Shown here piece after piece: positions 45,185 through 55,554 of a stretch of 64,000 nt of DNA (positions are counted from its first letter, which is position 1; each line of letters starts with the position of its first letter). Location of the stretch: NCBI GenBank assembly GCA_021292165.1, contig CM037876.1, positions 114,643,379-114,707,378 of the forward strand, given 5' to 3'. The DNA comes from Shinisaurus crocodilurus. Lineage: Eukaryota > Chordata > Lepidosauria > Squamata > Shinisauridae. A program made the position numbers and the translations under genes. The notes beneath the pieces are model-generated. The model ran no database searches and had not been told where the DNA came from. It saw nothing but the letters and a program-made list of their open reading frames with translations.

Positions 45185-47920
45185 ATGGGCAAGTTGGCCG
45201 ACCAAATGGGACTGTATCGGCAGCCCAAAGGAACAAAGGGGGGCAACCTCAATCGTGGCGGGCCAAAGGGGAGCGCGGAAAAGGGCAACTCCAAACCTCG
45301 GGAGGGAGCCCTGGGCAAGTCCAAAGAAAGCCCCAGCGCCAGCGGATGTTTTTATTGTAAAGAGCCGGGGCACCTCAAGAGGAGCTGCCCCAAACTCCTC
45401 GCGAAGAGCCGTAACGCCAAGACGTCGCCGGGCAAGGTGGGGAGGATGCTGGCTCCAGAGTCCCGCGAACCGGAGGAACACGAGGAGGATCAGCAGTCCA
45501 GCTCGTCCCTCGAGGAAGATGGGGAAGATGCAGCGCGGTCCCTGAGGAGCGGAGGACAGCATTCGCTAGGGGCCATCTCCCAGGCATCATTGATGCGCAT
45601 TGCCTCACCGGAGCAGCTGCGGTGGAGCCAGGACAAATTCTGTGAGTCCATCTCTGTAAACAATGTTTCCCATGTGGGGTATAGGGACACTGGGGCGGAC
45701 ATCACTGCTTTACCTCGGAATAAGGTGAAGAAGAGACAGTTGCTAAAAGGGCGCACCTGCGCCATAAAGCCCTATAACTCTCCCAACATAGCCGTTCCCC
45801 TCGCCCGGGTCTGGGTCAAGTATAAGGGGTGGGAAGGGGAGATGGATGTTATAGTGCATGGACAACAAGACTGGGGAATCATCATTGGGAACGACATTGC
45901 GTTCCGGGCTGCCCAGGTCAAGGTGGGGGTGGTGACCCGGCGTCAGGCCAAGCAAGCCCCTGCCCCTGCCCCGCAGCCTCCCAGGTCCCCGGTCCCCTCC
46001 CCTGGTCGCAGTAAAGTGGCCCCGGCAGAGGCAGCCAGCCGTCCCCCGCCGCTTCCCGCGGTTGTGGGGAGAAAGGAAGACCCCGGGGGGTTCGCGCCAA
46101 TGGCCCGAGATTTTGGGACTCAGAGGGCGTTTCAAGAGGAGCAACAAAGTGACCCATCCCTCCAGGGATGTCGGGATCGGGCCAGTCAAGGGCCCGGGGT
46201 AGGGGACCAGTCAGAGCAGTTTTTGTGGGAGGCAGGGGCCCTCTACCGAGAATTCTGCCCAAGGACTGAACCGGGTCCCCAACCAAGAAAAAGACAATTA
46301 GTTGTGCCTGCGAAGTACCGCCAGGCTGTGCTGCAGCTGGCCCACGATGTAGCGTGGGGAGGTCATTTGGGACAGAAACGGACATTGGCCAGGGTTACAG
46401 AAGGGTTTTACTGGCCCATGGTGGCAAATGAAGTGCGGGAATATTGCCGGTCCTGCGATGTCTGCCAGCGGGTGGGGCATAACCGGGACCATCCAAAAGC
46501 CCCCCTACAACCCCTACCCACTGTGGGCATCCCCTTTGAAAGGATAGGGATGGATATCGTGGGACCCTTGAATCCCCCCACCAAGACAGGGAAGAAGTTC
46601 ATATTGACTGTGGTTGACTTTGCCACCCGTTATGCAGAGGCTTTTGCTTTAGCCTCCATCTCCGCCACCAGCCTGGCTAAGACTCCCCTCTCTCTTTTCG
46701 CCCGCCTAGGAATGCCCCACACGGTGGTTTCGGACTGCGGCACGGGCTTCGTGTCCAAACTGTTTAAAAAAATGTGGGAACTGGGGGGTGTGGAGCACCT
46801 GACTTCGGTGCCATATCACCACGAGACCAATGGGTTGGTGGAGCGTTTCAACCAGACTCTTGAAAAAATGATCAGGGCATATGCGGCGAAGCACCCTGGG
46901 ACTTGGGATCAAGCCCTCCCCTACTTGTTGTTTGCCTACCGGGACTCCCCCCAAGAAAGCCTGGGATTCTCCCCCAACGAACTGATGTTTGGGAGGGAGC
47001 TCCGGGGACCTTTGGCTCTGTTGCGGGCGGAATGGGAGGGGGTTGCCGCAGAAGCCTCCATGCCTGTGCATACGTTCATGCAACACCTCCAGACTGTTCT
47101 TCGAGAGGTGAGGGAGACGGCGCAGCAGCATCTCGAAACGGCCCAGCAGCGGCAGAGCGCGTGGTACAACAGGACGGCTGTACCACGGACTTTTGAAGTG
47201 GGGGACCAGGTGTTGGTACTGCGCCCCCAAAAGACGGACAAATTGTGCTTGAAGTGGGAGGGCCCAGGGACAGTCATTGGAAGGTCGGGGGAGGTGAATT
47301 ATCAAGTGGCTTTCCCGGGGCAGCCGGGGAGGCAGAAGGTTTTCCATGTAAATATGTTGAAATTGTATGTAGAACGTGTAACGAAGGTGGGGGGAGTGCA
47401 AGAGTGTGTGGAACCGGGAGACCCTGACGGGGGGTTGTTGGCCGAGTGGGGGGAAGGGGGAGGAATGGAGGAGATCAAACTGTCCCCCTCTCTGTCCGAA
47501 CAGCAGCGGCAACAGATCACCCAGGTCTTGGAAGATTTTCAGCCCATGTTCTCGGACCGTCCGGGGTGCACCACACTCACACAACACACCATCGACACAG
47601 GGGATAGCCCCCCCATCCAATCCCTACCCTACAGGGCGGTGGGGCCCCATGCCCAATTCGTGGCCGAGGAGGTCCAAGCCATGCTGGACTTGGGAGTCAT
47701 TGTGCCCAGCTCGAGCCCCTGGTCCTCCCCGATCGTGTTAGTAGCCAAGAAAGATGGGGGTGTCCGATTCTGCGTAGACTACCGGAAAATAAACAAGGTG
47801 ACCGTTCCGGACCCCTACCCCATTCCCAACATGGATGTGCTGCTGGAGAGGCTTGGGGGGGCCAAGTACATCACCACCCTGGATCTGACAAAGGGGTATT
47901 GGCAGGTTCCGCTCGATTAG
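45185..47920 (+). CDS. Gmr1-like Gag end and Pol: zinc knuckle, protease, integrase, RT start
   Basis: 911 codons ending at TAG 47918-47920. Residues 55-68 form a CCHC knuckle (CFYCKEPGHLKRSC). The protease Asp-Thr-Gly is at 168-170 (YRDTGADITAL). The integrase follows: zinc-binding H387, H394, C424, C427, and catalytic D457, D517, E553 with the normal 35-residue gap. A GPY/F-like tail (KWEGPGTVIGRSGEVNYQV) comes next. RT begins near residue 800 (SPWSSPIVLVAKKDGGVRF, ITTLDLTKGYWQVPL). The TAG cuts RT before its YxDD box. The ATG at 45185 is only the first in frame; the frame really continues from gag. Confidence 0.9.
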   Translation: MGKLADQMGLYRQPKGTKGGNLNRGGPKGSAEKGNSKPREGALGKSKESPSASGCFYCKEPGHLKRSCPKLLAKSRNAKTSPGKVGRMLAPESREPEEHEEDQQSSSSLEEDGEDAARSLRSGGQHSLGAISQASLMRIASPEQLRWSQDKFCESISVNNVSHVGYRDTGADITALPRNKVKKRQLLKGRTCAIKPYNSPNIAVPLARVWVKYKGWEGEMDVIVHGQQDWGIIIGNDIAFRAAQVKVGVVTRRQAKQAPAPAPQPPRSPVPSPGRSKVAPAEAASRPPPLPAVVGRKEDPGGFAPMARDFGTQRAFQEEQQSDPSLQGCRDRASQGPGVGDQSEQFLWEAGALYREFCPRTEPGPQPRKRQLVVPAKYRQAVLQLAHDVAWGGHLGQKRTLARVTEGFYWPMVANEVREYCRSCDVCQRVGHNRDHPKAPLQPLPTVGIPFERIGMDIVGPLNPPTKTGKKFILTVVDFATRYAEAFALASISATSLAKTPLSLFARLGMPHTVVSDCGTGFVSKLFKKMWELGGVEHLTSVPYHHETNGLVERFNQTLEKMIRAYAAKHPGTWDQALPYLLFAYRDSPQESLGFSPNELMFGRELRGPLALLRAEWEGVAAEASMPVHTFMQHLQTVLREVRETAQQHLETAQQRQSAWYNRTAVPRTFEVGDQVLVLRPQKTDKLCLKWEGPGTVIGRSGEVNYQVAFPGQPGRQKVFHVNMLKLYVERVTKVGGVQECVEPGDPDGGLLAEWGEGGGMEEIKLSPSLSEQQRQQITQVLEDFQPMFSDRPGCTTLTQHTIDTGDSPPIQSLPYRAVGPHAQFVAEEVQAMLDLGVIVPSSSPWSSPIVLVAKKDGGVRFCVDYRKINKVTVPDPYPIPNMDVLLERLGGAKYITTLDLTKGYWQVPLD

Positions 47921-48886
47921 GATGCTGCCTTGAAGTCTGCTTTTGTGACCCACCTGGGGTTGTTCCAATTCACCACCCTCCCTTTTGGGGTCCGCAATGG
48001 TCCGGCTACCTTCCAGAGGTTGGTAAACGGAATGCTAAATGGGCTGGGGGAGTTCGCCTGCGCGTATCTGGACGACATCGCCATTTTTAGTTCCACCTGG
48101 GAGCAGCATTTGCAACATGTCCGCCAGGTGTTTCAGAGGATTCAGGATGCTGGGTTGACGGTAAAGGCGAAGAAATGCCAGGTTGGGAGGGGGGAGGTGG
48201 AGTATCTGGGACACAAGGTAGGGGGAGGTAGTGTCAAGCCCCTAGAAGCCAAAATCGAATCAGTGCGCACCTGGCCCCAACCCCAGACGAAAAAGCAGGT
48301 CCAAGCTTTTTTAGGGCTGGCTGGCTACTATCGTAAGTTCGTGCCCCATTTTAGCCAGCTAGCCGCCCCCCTGACTGACTTGTGCAAGAAGCGGCAACCC
48401 GTTAAGGTCCAATGGTCAGCCGCTTGTCAGGCAGCGTTTGAAGGACTGAAAGCCTGCCTGATGGCAGCCCCTGTGCTGCAAGCCCCAGACTTTGAAGCCC
48501 CTTTTGTTCTGCAGACGGATGCCTCGGAAGCGGGGATGGGAGCCGTCTTGCTGCAGGAACGGCCAGAGCAGGGGCTGTGCCCGGTCGCCTTTTTAAGTAA
48601 AAAACTTTTGCCTCGGGAGCGGAACTTGGCCACTGTCGAGAAAGAGTGCCTAGCAATAGTGTGGGCAGTGACCAAGCTTCGCCCCTACCTGTGGGGCCGC
48701 CGGTTCCGACTGCAGACCGACCATTCCCCCCTGTGCTGGCTGGATAGGGTGAAGGGGTCCAATCAGAAGCTGTTGCGGTGGAGTTTGGCCCTACATGATT
48801 TCGATTTTTCGGTAGAGCACATCAAGGGTAAGGACAACATCGTGGCAGATGGGTTGTCCCGGGCTTTCTCAGTAGGAGACAGTTAG
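47921..48886 (+). pseudogene. Gmr1-like Pol remainder: RT catalytic part and RNase H
   Basis: The same frame continues after the stop at 47918 without any shift. It carries FTTLPFGVRNGPATFQRLVN, the catalytic YLDDIAIF, the connection (VQAFLGLAGYYRKFVPHFSQ) and RNase H (LQTDASEAGMGAVLLQE, EKECLAIVWAV, LQTDHSPLCWL), ending KGKDNIVADGLSRAF. Catalytic residues are kept. Only the single upstream nonsense codon separates it from the rest of Pol. Confidence 0.88.
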
Positions 48887-48926
48887 ATAGGGATTGGGGT
48901 GGTGGACCCCAATGCCATCTTTCCCC

Positions 48927-48937
48927 AAATGGGAGGG
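48927..48937 (+). promoter_or_regulatory. Polypurine tract
   Basis: AAATGGGAGGG lies immediately upstream of the right LTR's TGTGG start, where plus-strand synthesis is primed. Confidence 0.7.
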
Positions 48938-49674
48938 TGTGGAGAAAGCCCAAACCCCAGTTACACACACGCACACACATTTCCCCAAGGGAGGGGGCAA
49001 GGGAGGAGGGATGAGGTCACCAGGGAGTACCCAGACAAGTCATCAGCCCCAACAAAGGAGGACCTCGGCAGAGATCCACAAACGTCCAGGAAGGACCATC
49101 AAGGACCATCAACAAACAGGGCAGTCTCAAAGAGCTGCAAAGTATCACTACGTCACCGTCTTCCCGGGCAGGAATAAGCCCACATGAACGAAGGGGCAGG
49201 CACAAGCCCCCACCTGACCCAGAGGGCGGGGGGAGCGGGAAAACCGGGGTAGAAAAACCCCTCTCCCTTCCGGTAGTGGGTTGTTGGGGACCACGGGGCC
49301 ATATCCTCTTAAGCAGAAGCCGTCCAGGTGCACCGTTCTCCGCTAGGAAGCGCCGATCGGGAGCTGGGCTGAAACTGACTAGAAGTACTGTCTCTGATGT
49401 GAGGATATTGACCTGAATGTAATCTGCTAGCCACGGAGCCCGCTCATTGGGTAAGACGCGGGTCAGCTAAGGTTGTGTTGACTGTAAACGTGTTCTTCGA
49501 AGGCTGATAGTTCCGATCTGATTATTGTATAAACAAATAAAAAGCCTTATTTGGGCATACAAAGGGTTGTGGTTTTTCCTATTGTACTGGAAGCCGATAC
49601 GAGCTGTATTGCTCTGCCGGTTAACCCTAGAGTTGCCGAACTCACGCAAAGGATCCGGTTGCTGATCCTTCACA
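48938..49674 (+). repeat. Right LTR of the Gmr1-like element
   Basis: 737 bp. It is identical to the left LTR by eye except for G in place of A at about 49237 and a tandem duplication of AAGGACCATC near 49091-49110. Confidence 0.93.
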
Positions 49675-49918
49675 ATTTATTTATTTATTTATTATGTTTA
49701 TATCCTGCCTTTTTTCCTGCAAGGAACCCAAGGCAGCTTACACGATCCTCCTCCTCTCCATTTTATCCTCAGAACAACCCTGTGAGGTAGGTTAGGCTAA
49801 GAGTCAGTGACTGGCCCAAAGTCACCCAGTGAGCTTCATGGCCAAGTGGGGACTAGAACCAAGGTCTCCCGAGTTCCAGTCCAACACTCCAACCACTACA
49901 CCACACTGGTTCTCACAG
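49675..49918 (-). mobile_element. MIR-type SINE split by the Gmr1-like insertion
   Basis: The same SINE family as at 30687: ATTT repeats, ATCCTGCCTTTTTTCCTGCA, ACAACCCTGTGAGGTAGG, GAACCAAGGTCTCCCGAG, ending ACACCACACTGG. Its ATTT tail continues across the LTR element at 43446-43465, which marks the insertion site. Confidence 0.75.
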
Positions 49919-50640
49919 CAGTATCTTCATAACTTCATATTCAATGCTACTACTGCCCTGTCTATCTACACAGAAAGTGATATGACCCTGATTTTGAGAA
50001 ATCATGTGCAATGTGCTGTGGGGCTTTTGCTTCTTTCCCCCAAACTGCAACATTTTCTAACAACTTTGTTAGATGCTTTCAAAATCTACATGCATGTAGA
50101 GGATAAGGATGAAGCGGCAGCTATTTTGGGGAACAAAATAAAAGCCCCACAATAATTTGTGAGTGAAAGACCTCTGACATAGATAGCTATAGACCAAAAT
50201 TAAATGTGCCCAAATCAAATATGACCCTACCCCCCTGCCAGGCAGCACACAGCTGCTTTAACTTACATTTTCCAACATATTCTGATGAAGTTACACTGCC
50301 ACCCCACCCCCCCAACCCTTTAGAATATGGTTTATGGTCCAAAAGAGGAAATGTCAACAAAAGCATTTTGTCATGCATATAGAACTCTAGATCCCACAGC
50401 TAATTAGCTGATCATGATTAAAACCATGATCCCTAAGAATTGGAGAATACACTATTTTTTTGTTTGCTTAAGAGGGACTTAAAATCCTCCATGAAGTCAC
50501 AGGAAACTATCTGCTAGAATCAACAAAATCAAACACACGTAACTGAGTTCAGGATTACAGGCTTTACATCTGGGATGACCACTCAGTTTGGCCTGAGTAC
50601 AAAATGCAATATATATGCAATGCTTTTAATTCATAGATGG
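49919..50640. other. Intronic sequence, no gene seen
   Basis: Nothing was recognised apart from a short C run near 50305. Confidence 0.4.
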
Positions 50641-50679
50641 GGAACTGGCAGCCCACACACCTCCACACAGTAGACAGGC

Positions 50680-51085
50680 TGGTGGGTTCACCTAACCAGG
50701 ATTTTGGAGTTTACCCTGTATTAGATGGGGCTGCATTCTCCCTTAAAGAACTGGTTCCTGGCCTGGGAGCAGATGCTTTTGGAGCCATTTTTGTCTTTGG
50801 ATGCACAAGAAGAATCTTGAGTCTATTACTAAGTATAGGTGGTGCCTTCACTTGGTAAAGAGACCTTGCCTTAGTTACTGATGCTCCTGTAACATCAAGG
50901 CTATATTACCATAATATATGGGGGCTACCTTTGAAAAGTACTCAGGCTGCACAAAATATGGTAGCATGACCACACTGATCTTAAAATAGCTACACTGGCT
51001 ACCGGTATGTGCCCTGGACTCAATTCAAAAGTTAGTTTTGACCTTTAAGTCCCCAAGCAGCTTAAGTATCTTAGGGACTGTCCAT
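50680..51085 (+). mobile_element. L2 LINE 3' fragment
   Basis: Decayed L2 sequence: GGGGCTGCATTCTCCCTTAA, AACATCAAGGCTATATTACC, CTACACTGGCTACCGGTATG and ACTCAATTCAAAAGTTAG followed by TTTGACCTTTAAGTCC. The order matches the end of the L2 ORF and its 3' UTR. No frame remains open. Confidence 0.6.
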
Positions 51086-53060
51086 CCTCATGTGAACCCT
51101 TTTGGTCAATCAAGGCCCTGCCCCAAGTACACCCACTTTCAGAGGCAAAGTGGATAGTCACAGGAAACAGGTAGCTCATCTTTCTTTGTCACATGCCTCC
51201 CAAAGAAATTCAGTTAGCACCATCTTTGTATTCATTCAGACAGATTACAAATTTTCTTTTCTCTTGACCATTTCCTGATGGTTGCTGTTAAGTTTCTCCA
51301 CTTCTCTAACTTGGCTGGGATATTCTTGAATGAGGGTAAGGCAGAGTATAAATGTGAATACACACACACACACTTACACTTGTTTTTCTTTACAACCACA
51401 ATTGTGCATGGTAGCTTGCTATTATTCCCATCTTTGCCTAACAAAATTAAAGTTCAGACAAAGTGACTTGCTCAAGGCCACCTGATGGCTATCTGTTTTC
51501 AACCTAGACCTCCCAGGTCCAAACTAACATTTGTAACTTGGCCTCTGATACTATACCTCCCCCTACTAATATACCAGCACTAGCCATTTCTTGCATGTGC
51601 TCAAAGGGGGCCTTCCTAAGTCACCCCCTTCTGGTACCCCACAACTCAGGGCAGGTGAGTCAAGTTAGTCCCAAGGCCAAGCCATATCCTGCCAGGGGTC
51701 CCACAGCCCTAACAGCAGACAGAAATGTGTTCTGCCAAAGAAATTACTGGAAATTCTGGTGCTGCTGCTTATTGCCTACAAAAAAGATGCAGAAATTACA
51801 GAGGTGTTGCCACAAAATGTCAAATGTCTCACAGCCTATTAACACTATTTAAACATCAGTGATGTTGAGATTAAACATGCTAATTCATTCCTAACATGAG
51901 CTGATGTCTTTTTGAAAGCACATACTGTACTTCCTTTGTCAACAGCCAGAACACACACTAATTCTGGCACTAATATTTCAGAAGGCACAGTCTATATCCA
52001 GGAAGAGAGACATTTTTTTCTTACTGGCTATTCAAGATGTGTTATTTTTACTATAGTCTGTTAAATTTGCAGGTGTGCACTGGCACTGGAAAGAGTTGTG
52101 GTCTCTGGAATTGTTGTTTTCGCCCCTCTAATCTCATGTTCCAACAAACAGAGATTACTAACTGCCCTTGAAAGAGTAGTTAAATATTCACCTCTCATTT
52201 AGGACTTTTGACCTTAAGACAACAACACTAGCTTTAACAACGATTCCAGTGCAGCATTCTGTATGAAATATAAAAACAGGCACAGTTTCCCTGATTGGTC
52301 TTAAAATCTATGCTTCAGTCTTCAAACTATGCTGAATTTCAGGTTTACCCAGTTTTTCTATTTAGAGATAACCTCTTGAAGTATCCTCCCTTCCTCCCTA
52401 GGAGTTTTACTTCATTCAGTCTTACTTGATCCTCTGCATTACAAAATGGTTCTTGAACTCCTGCTAGTTTAATACAATTCTAGCCTTTATCTCCTCTCAA
52501 AGACAACTCAATAGTATAATTATACGTCGCCTCCGGTTAATATCCTGCCCCCATTTTTCACCACTAATAAGGACTAATAAAGACATAATAATGTCCATCT
52601 AGATGGATTGTTACCCATTAGTGATTCCCATTTGGGAAAGCCAAGCCATAAAATGGAAAGCTGCAACATACACAACTTGCTTCCCAACAAACTATGCTAC
52701 AGTTTCTGAAGTATGATTCTATAGAAAAGTTGTGATCCATATGCAAGAATGGTAAAGACCTTCACACACTTTCCTGCTGTCTCTACAACAGACGTTCCCA
52801 TTGTTGAGGAGAGAAGTTACTGTTCAGTTGTCTCTACAAGGAGCAATAACTGCAGCAACAGAAACAGTGAAATTCCAGCTGCATGCAAGATTCTCCCACG
52901 CATGTATATTTCACTTCTTTAGATTGTGACCACACTTTCTAGGCATAGAGGAGTCTTATATCACATGCACATGTGATATTTTCATCTGAATTCAGATTCA
53001 GGGGATTATTTGGGTGAAATGATACCCTCACTGGACAGCATATCCATGTAAACGAACTCA
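51086..53060. other. Intronic sequence with minor repeats
   Basis: A (CA)n run lies near 51360. A MIR-like scrap lies at about 51410-51490 (AAGTGACTTGCTCAAGGCC). No gene is seen. Confidence 0.4.
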
Positions 53061-53502
53061 GGCAGCATGATCCTATGAGGCTGCCCGTAATCATCCGAAC
53101 ACGGAAGATTACAGGGCATCCTACTGAGGGTGGGAGAAATGTGACGGACGGACAGGATGTCTGCCGCACTCCCCTCTCCCTAAAAAAAAAAGTAGATGGC
53201 CAATTTTGGCCATCTACATGTTTTACATCTCCTCATGCGAAAGAGAGGCTGAGGTGCCGCCTGGATTCCTTGGAACCTGGCGGAGCCTCACTCCTCCCCT
53301 CCTCTAGGAACGCCCCTCAAGGGGGAACTGAACACAGTGTTCTGTGTTCAGTTTCCTCCCGGTGCAGAAAGAACCACACTGGCTACAAGGTGGGCAGGGT
53401 GTGTGCTCTATGGCACTGCGACCTCAAGGGATTTTCAAGGTTGCAGCACATTCCAGGCCCAATCCCAGACAAGGTCAGAGGGACATAGGATTGCACTCTT
53501 AG
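53061..53502. repeat. Unnamed ~450-bp interspersed repeat, copy 1
   Basis: It shares blocks in the same order with 62147-62602: GGCAGCATGAT..., CTATTGAGGGTGGGAG-type, TGTTTTACATCTCCTC, GAGAGGCTGAGGTGCCGCC, GCCTCACTCCTCCCCTCC, GAAAGAACCA and ATAGGATTGCRC. The edges carry ATCCTATG and CATAGGATTGC, a possible short terminal inverted repeat. There is no coding domain. It is probably a non-autonomous DNA transposon. Confidence 0.65.
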
Positions 53503-55280
53503 CGTACTGTGAAATTTCTTATTTTATTTAGTAAGTTAATTTGTAACGCAAATCTTTCTAGTTCTAGACACTGTCTTGGCTCCTCAATATCCAGCACAAC
53601 CCATGTCTGTTAGCCCCATTCATAGCAGCACTTCAATATCCTTCAGCTCAGTTTACTCTTCTCCCCCTTGTGTCAATCTTCTCTCTCAGCTGCTTTCTCC
53701 CTCTCATGTACAGGAATGTCAATGCAGACCCCCTCCCAACTGGGTATTCCAGCCTTCTCCCAGCTCTTTCTGCATCTGCACAGCTGCAGCCTTCAACACC
53801 ATCTGCAGCCTCCCTCATGATTCATTACAAAATACAGACAGACCACAATTATTAACAAGTTGAAAAGGTACGGTGGAATAGACATCTGTTTCTGGAAGAG
53901 ACTGAACAAGAACAAATTCTTCTTGTTGTTTGAGGAGAAAAATGGTACTGTGTCCTTTTACTGCTATTCTCTATTGCCTTTCCTTTCAATGCACTTACAT
54001 ACCCTAACGTTAATACATTAGGCAAGAAATCACATATTTCAGACAAGAATTCACATAACATCTTCTTTCTTGTTTGTTTATAAGACTATGCTGAAATTGG
54101 TTAATAATTCCCAGTTCCTTAACTGCATGAAAGCTTGAAACAGAGTTCAATCAGCAAAATAAAGAAGAACCTAAAATGCCTCTGCACCCCAAAATAAGCT
54201 TTGGACACCATGTAACTCTGATCATGATTGGGGGACTGTCGCTGTCAACTTAAACAATAATTCTTTCCAATGAAAACTGTAATGTTTGCTCAGTACACAT
54301 TGTGATAATCCTATAGGATAATTACAAATAATGAACTAGAGTGTGAGAGTCCCAAAGCTTATTGTGGAGTGCACACACCGAATTCCTTATTTTCTACATA
54401 TTTTGGCTACAATTGGTATGGGCATAAACAGAAGACAGTGTCTTGCACCCAAACAAAGCATTGCACTAGAAGTGATTCAATTTAATCCATAGAAGATACT
54501 CTTTTGTGGGTGTAGCATTTGGGATGGCCCAAAGCTTATTGTCAGGTTTATACCTCCAATTATGTTGCACAAAAATTATAGTTTTGGTTGGAGATAATTG
54601 TTTTGATTACCTTGAAGGGGACAGTCCTCCAAATCATCAGGTTATGGGGTAGTACAAAGCTTATTTTGAGGTGCAGGGCATATGCACCTTCAGCCATTAT
54701 CATCATCATCATCATCATCATTTACAGTATTTGTATACTGTACAGCGCTCTCAAGTAGGAAGGGGGCCGCTAAATATCTGATCTTGCCTAGGGCACCAAA
54801 CTGCCTTGCACCGGTCCTGAGTGCAAATATAACTTGGAGGAAAATTCCTTCTTAGCATGGGTTGAAAATGTTTTGTACATAAATGTCCTGTTCATATATT
54901 ATAGAGCTGGGTATCTTCCCTCCCAATAACAATATAAATTTAGTTACATTTACAAAGACATGCCTCCTGACACAAAGGATTGTTTCAACTCTAGAAGCAT
55001 AGACATTGAGTGAGTCAGCAATGGAAAAGGGCTCTCTGCACATGTGTAGCGGCATGCTTCAGCAAACCTGCTCTTTCACTTAATAAAATAATAATCCTTC
55101 AACAAACAATATGCAGGTTTCAAGTTCCAGGAACAAATTCCAGTTTCTAAAACAAGATGTTAGGACTCAGTATCAATATTCCATGGCTCAGATTAAATCC
55201 TGACTTTACTTTCTTTTACTTCGTTTAGTAATGGATTAAAAAATAAGCAGCTGACTCTTAAACTCATGTGCCCCACTCCC

Positions 55281-55314
<34 letters not shown>

Positions 55315-55425
55315 ATTACTATTGTGTCAACTTACACCTCCAGTGCAATAAAGATTATCCTTGGTAGTTTTAAAGACATTTCCCAAAGTGGCTTGCAAAA
55401 TATAGAAAACGGAAATTTTACTTAC
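53503..55425. other. Intronic sequence with microsatellites
   Basis: An (ATC)n run lies at 54697-54722 within a LINE-tail-like context (TACAGTATTTGTATACTG). An (AC)n run lies at 55284-55311. No gene was recognised. Confidence 0.45.
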
Positions 55426-55554
55426 CATTTCTGACAGACTCTTGGAAGGCTGGAAATGAAAACTGTATCCATAATATGTTTCCCTTCCATTATGTAGGAA
55501 CACTTGTTTGTTACTGTTTGATTCACCATGAATTCTGGATTCCTGGTATTTCCA
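55426..55554 (-). other. PPARA: Candidate non-coding 5'-UTR exon of PPARA
   Basis: On the PPARA strand, a 129-nt segment is bounded by a strong acceptor (TTGTTTTTCCAG, ending at 55555) and a near-consensus donor (AAATG|GTAAGT, from 55425). It lies upstream of the coding exons in the right orientation, where a leader exon is expected. Its own frame is open throughout (43 codons) but resembles no known domain. If joined directly to the exon at 27242 it would create two upstream ORFs. Caution: the donor neighbourhood (about 55407-55436) resembles the terminal sequence of the DIRS element at 33026, so this could instead be an exonised or chance repeat remnant. No transcript evidence is available here. 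Confidence 0.45.

Larger units (their letters stand above)
43466..49674 (+). mobile_element. Ty3/Gypsy-type LTR retrotransposon, Gmr1-like (integrase before RT)
   Basis: A full-length 6.2-kb element. Left LTR 43466-44192, primer-binding site 44193-44210, gag 44296-45180, pol from 45185 with protease, integrase, then RT and RNase H to 48886, polypurine tract 48927-48937, right LTR 48938-49674. A 5-bp duplication, ATTTA, flanks it (43461-43465 and 49675-49679). It is inserted in the ATTT-repeat tail of a SINE. The integrase-first order is that of the Gmr1 group of deuterostome Gypsy elements, not of ordinary Gypsy. Confidence 0.92.

Noticed and set aside
46706..47620. 304-codon minus-strand frame inside the Gmr1-like pol
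   Set aside because: Opposite the integrase and RT coding frame in GC-rich sequence, with no domain of its own.
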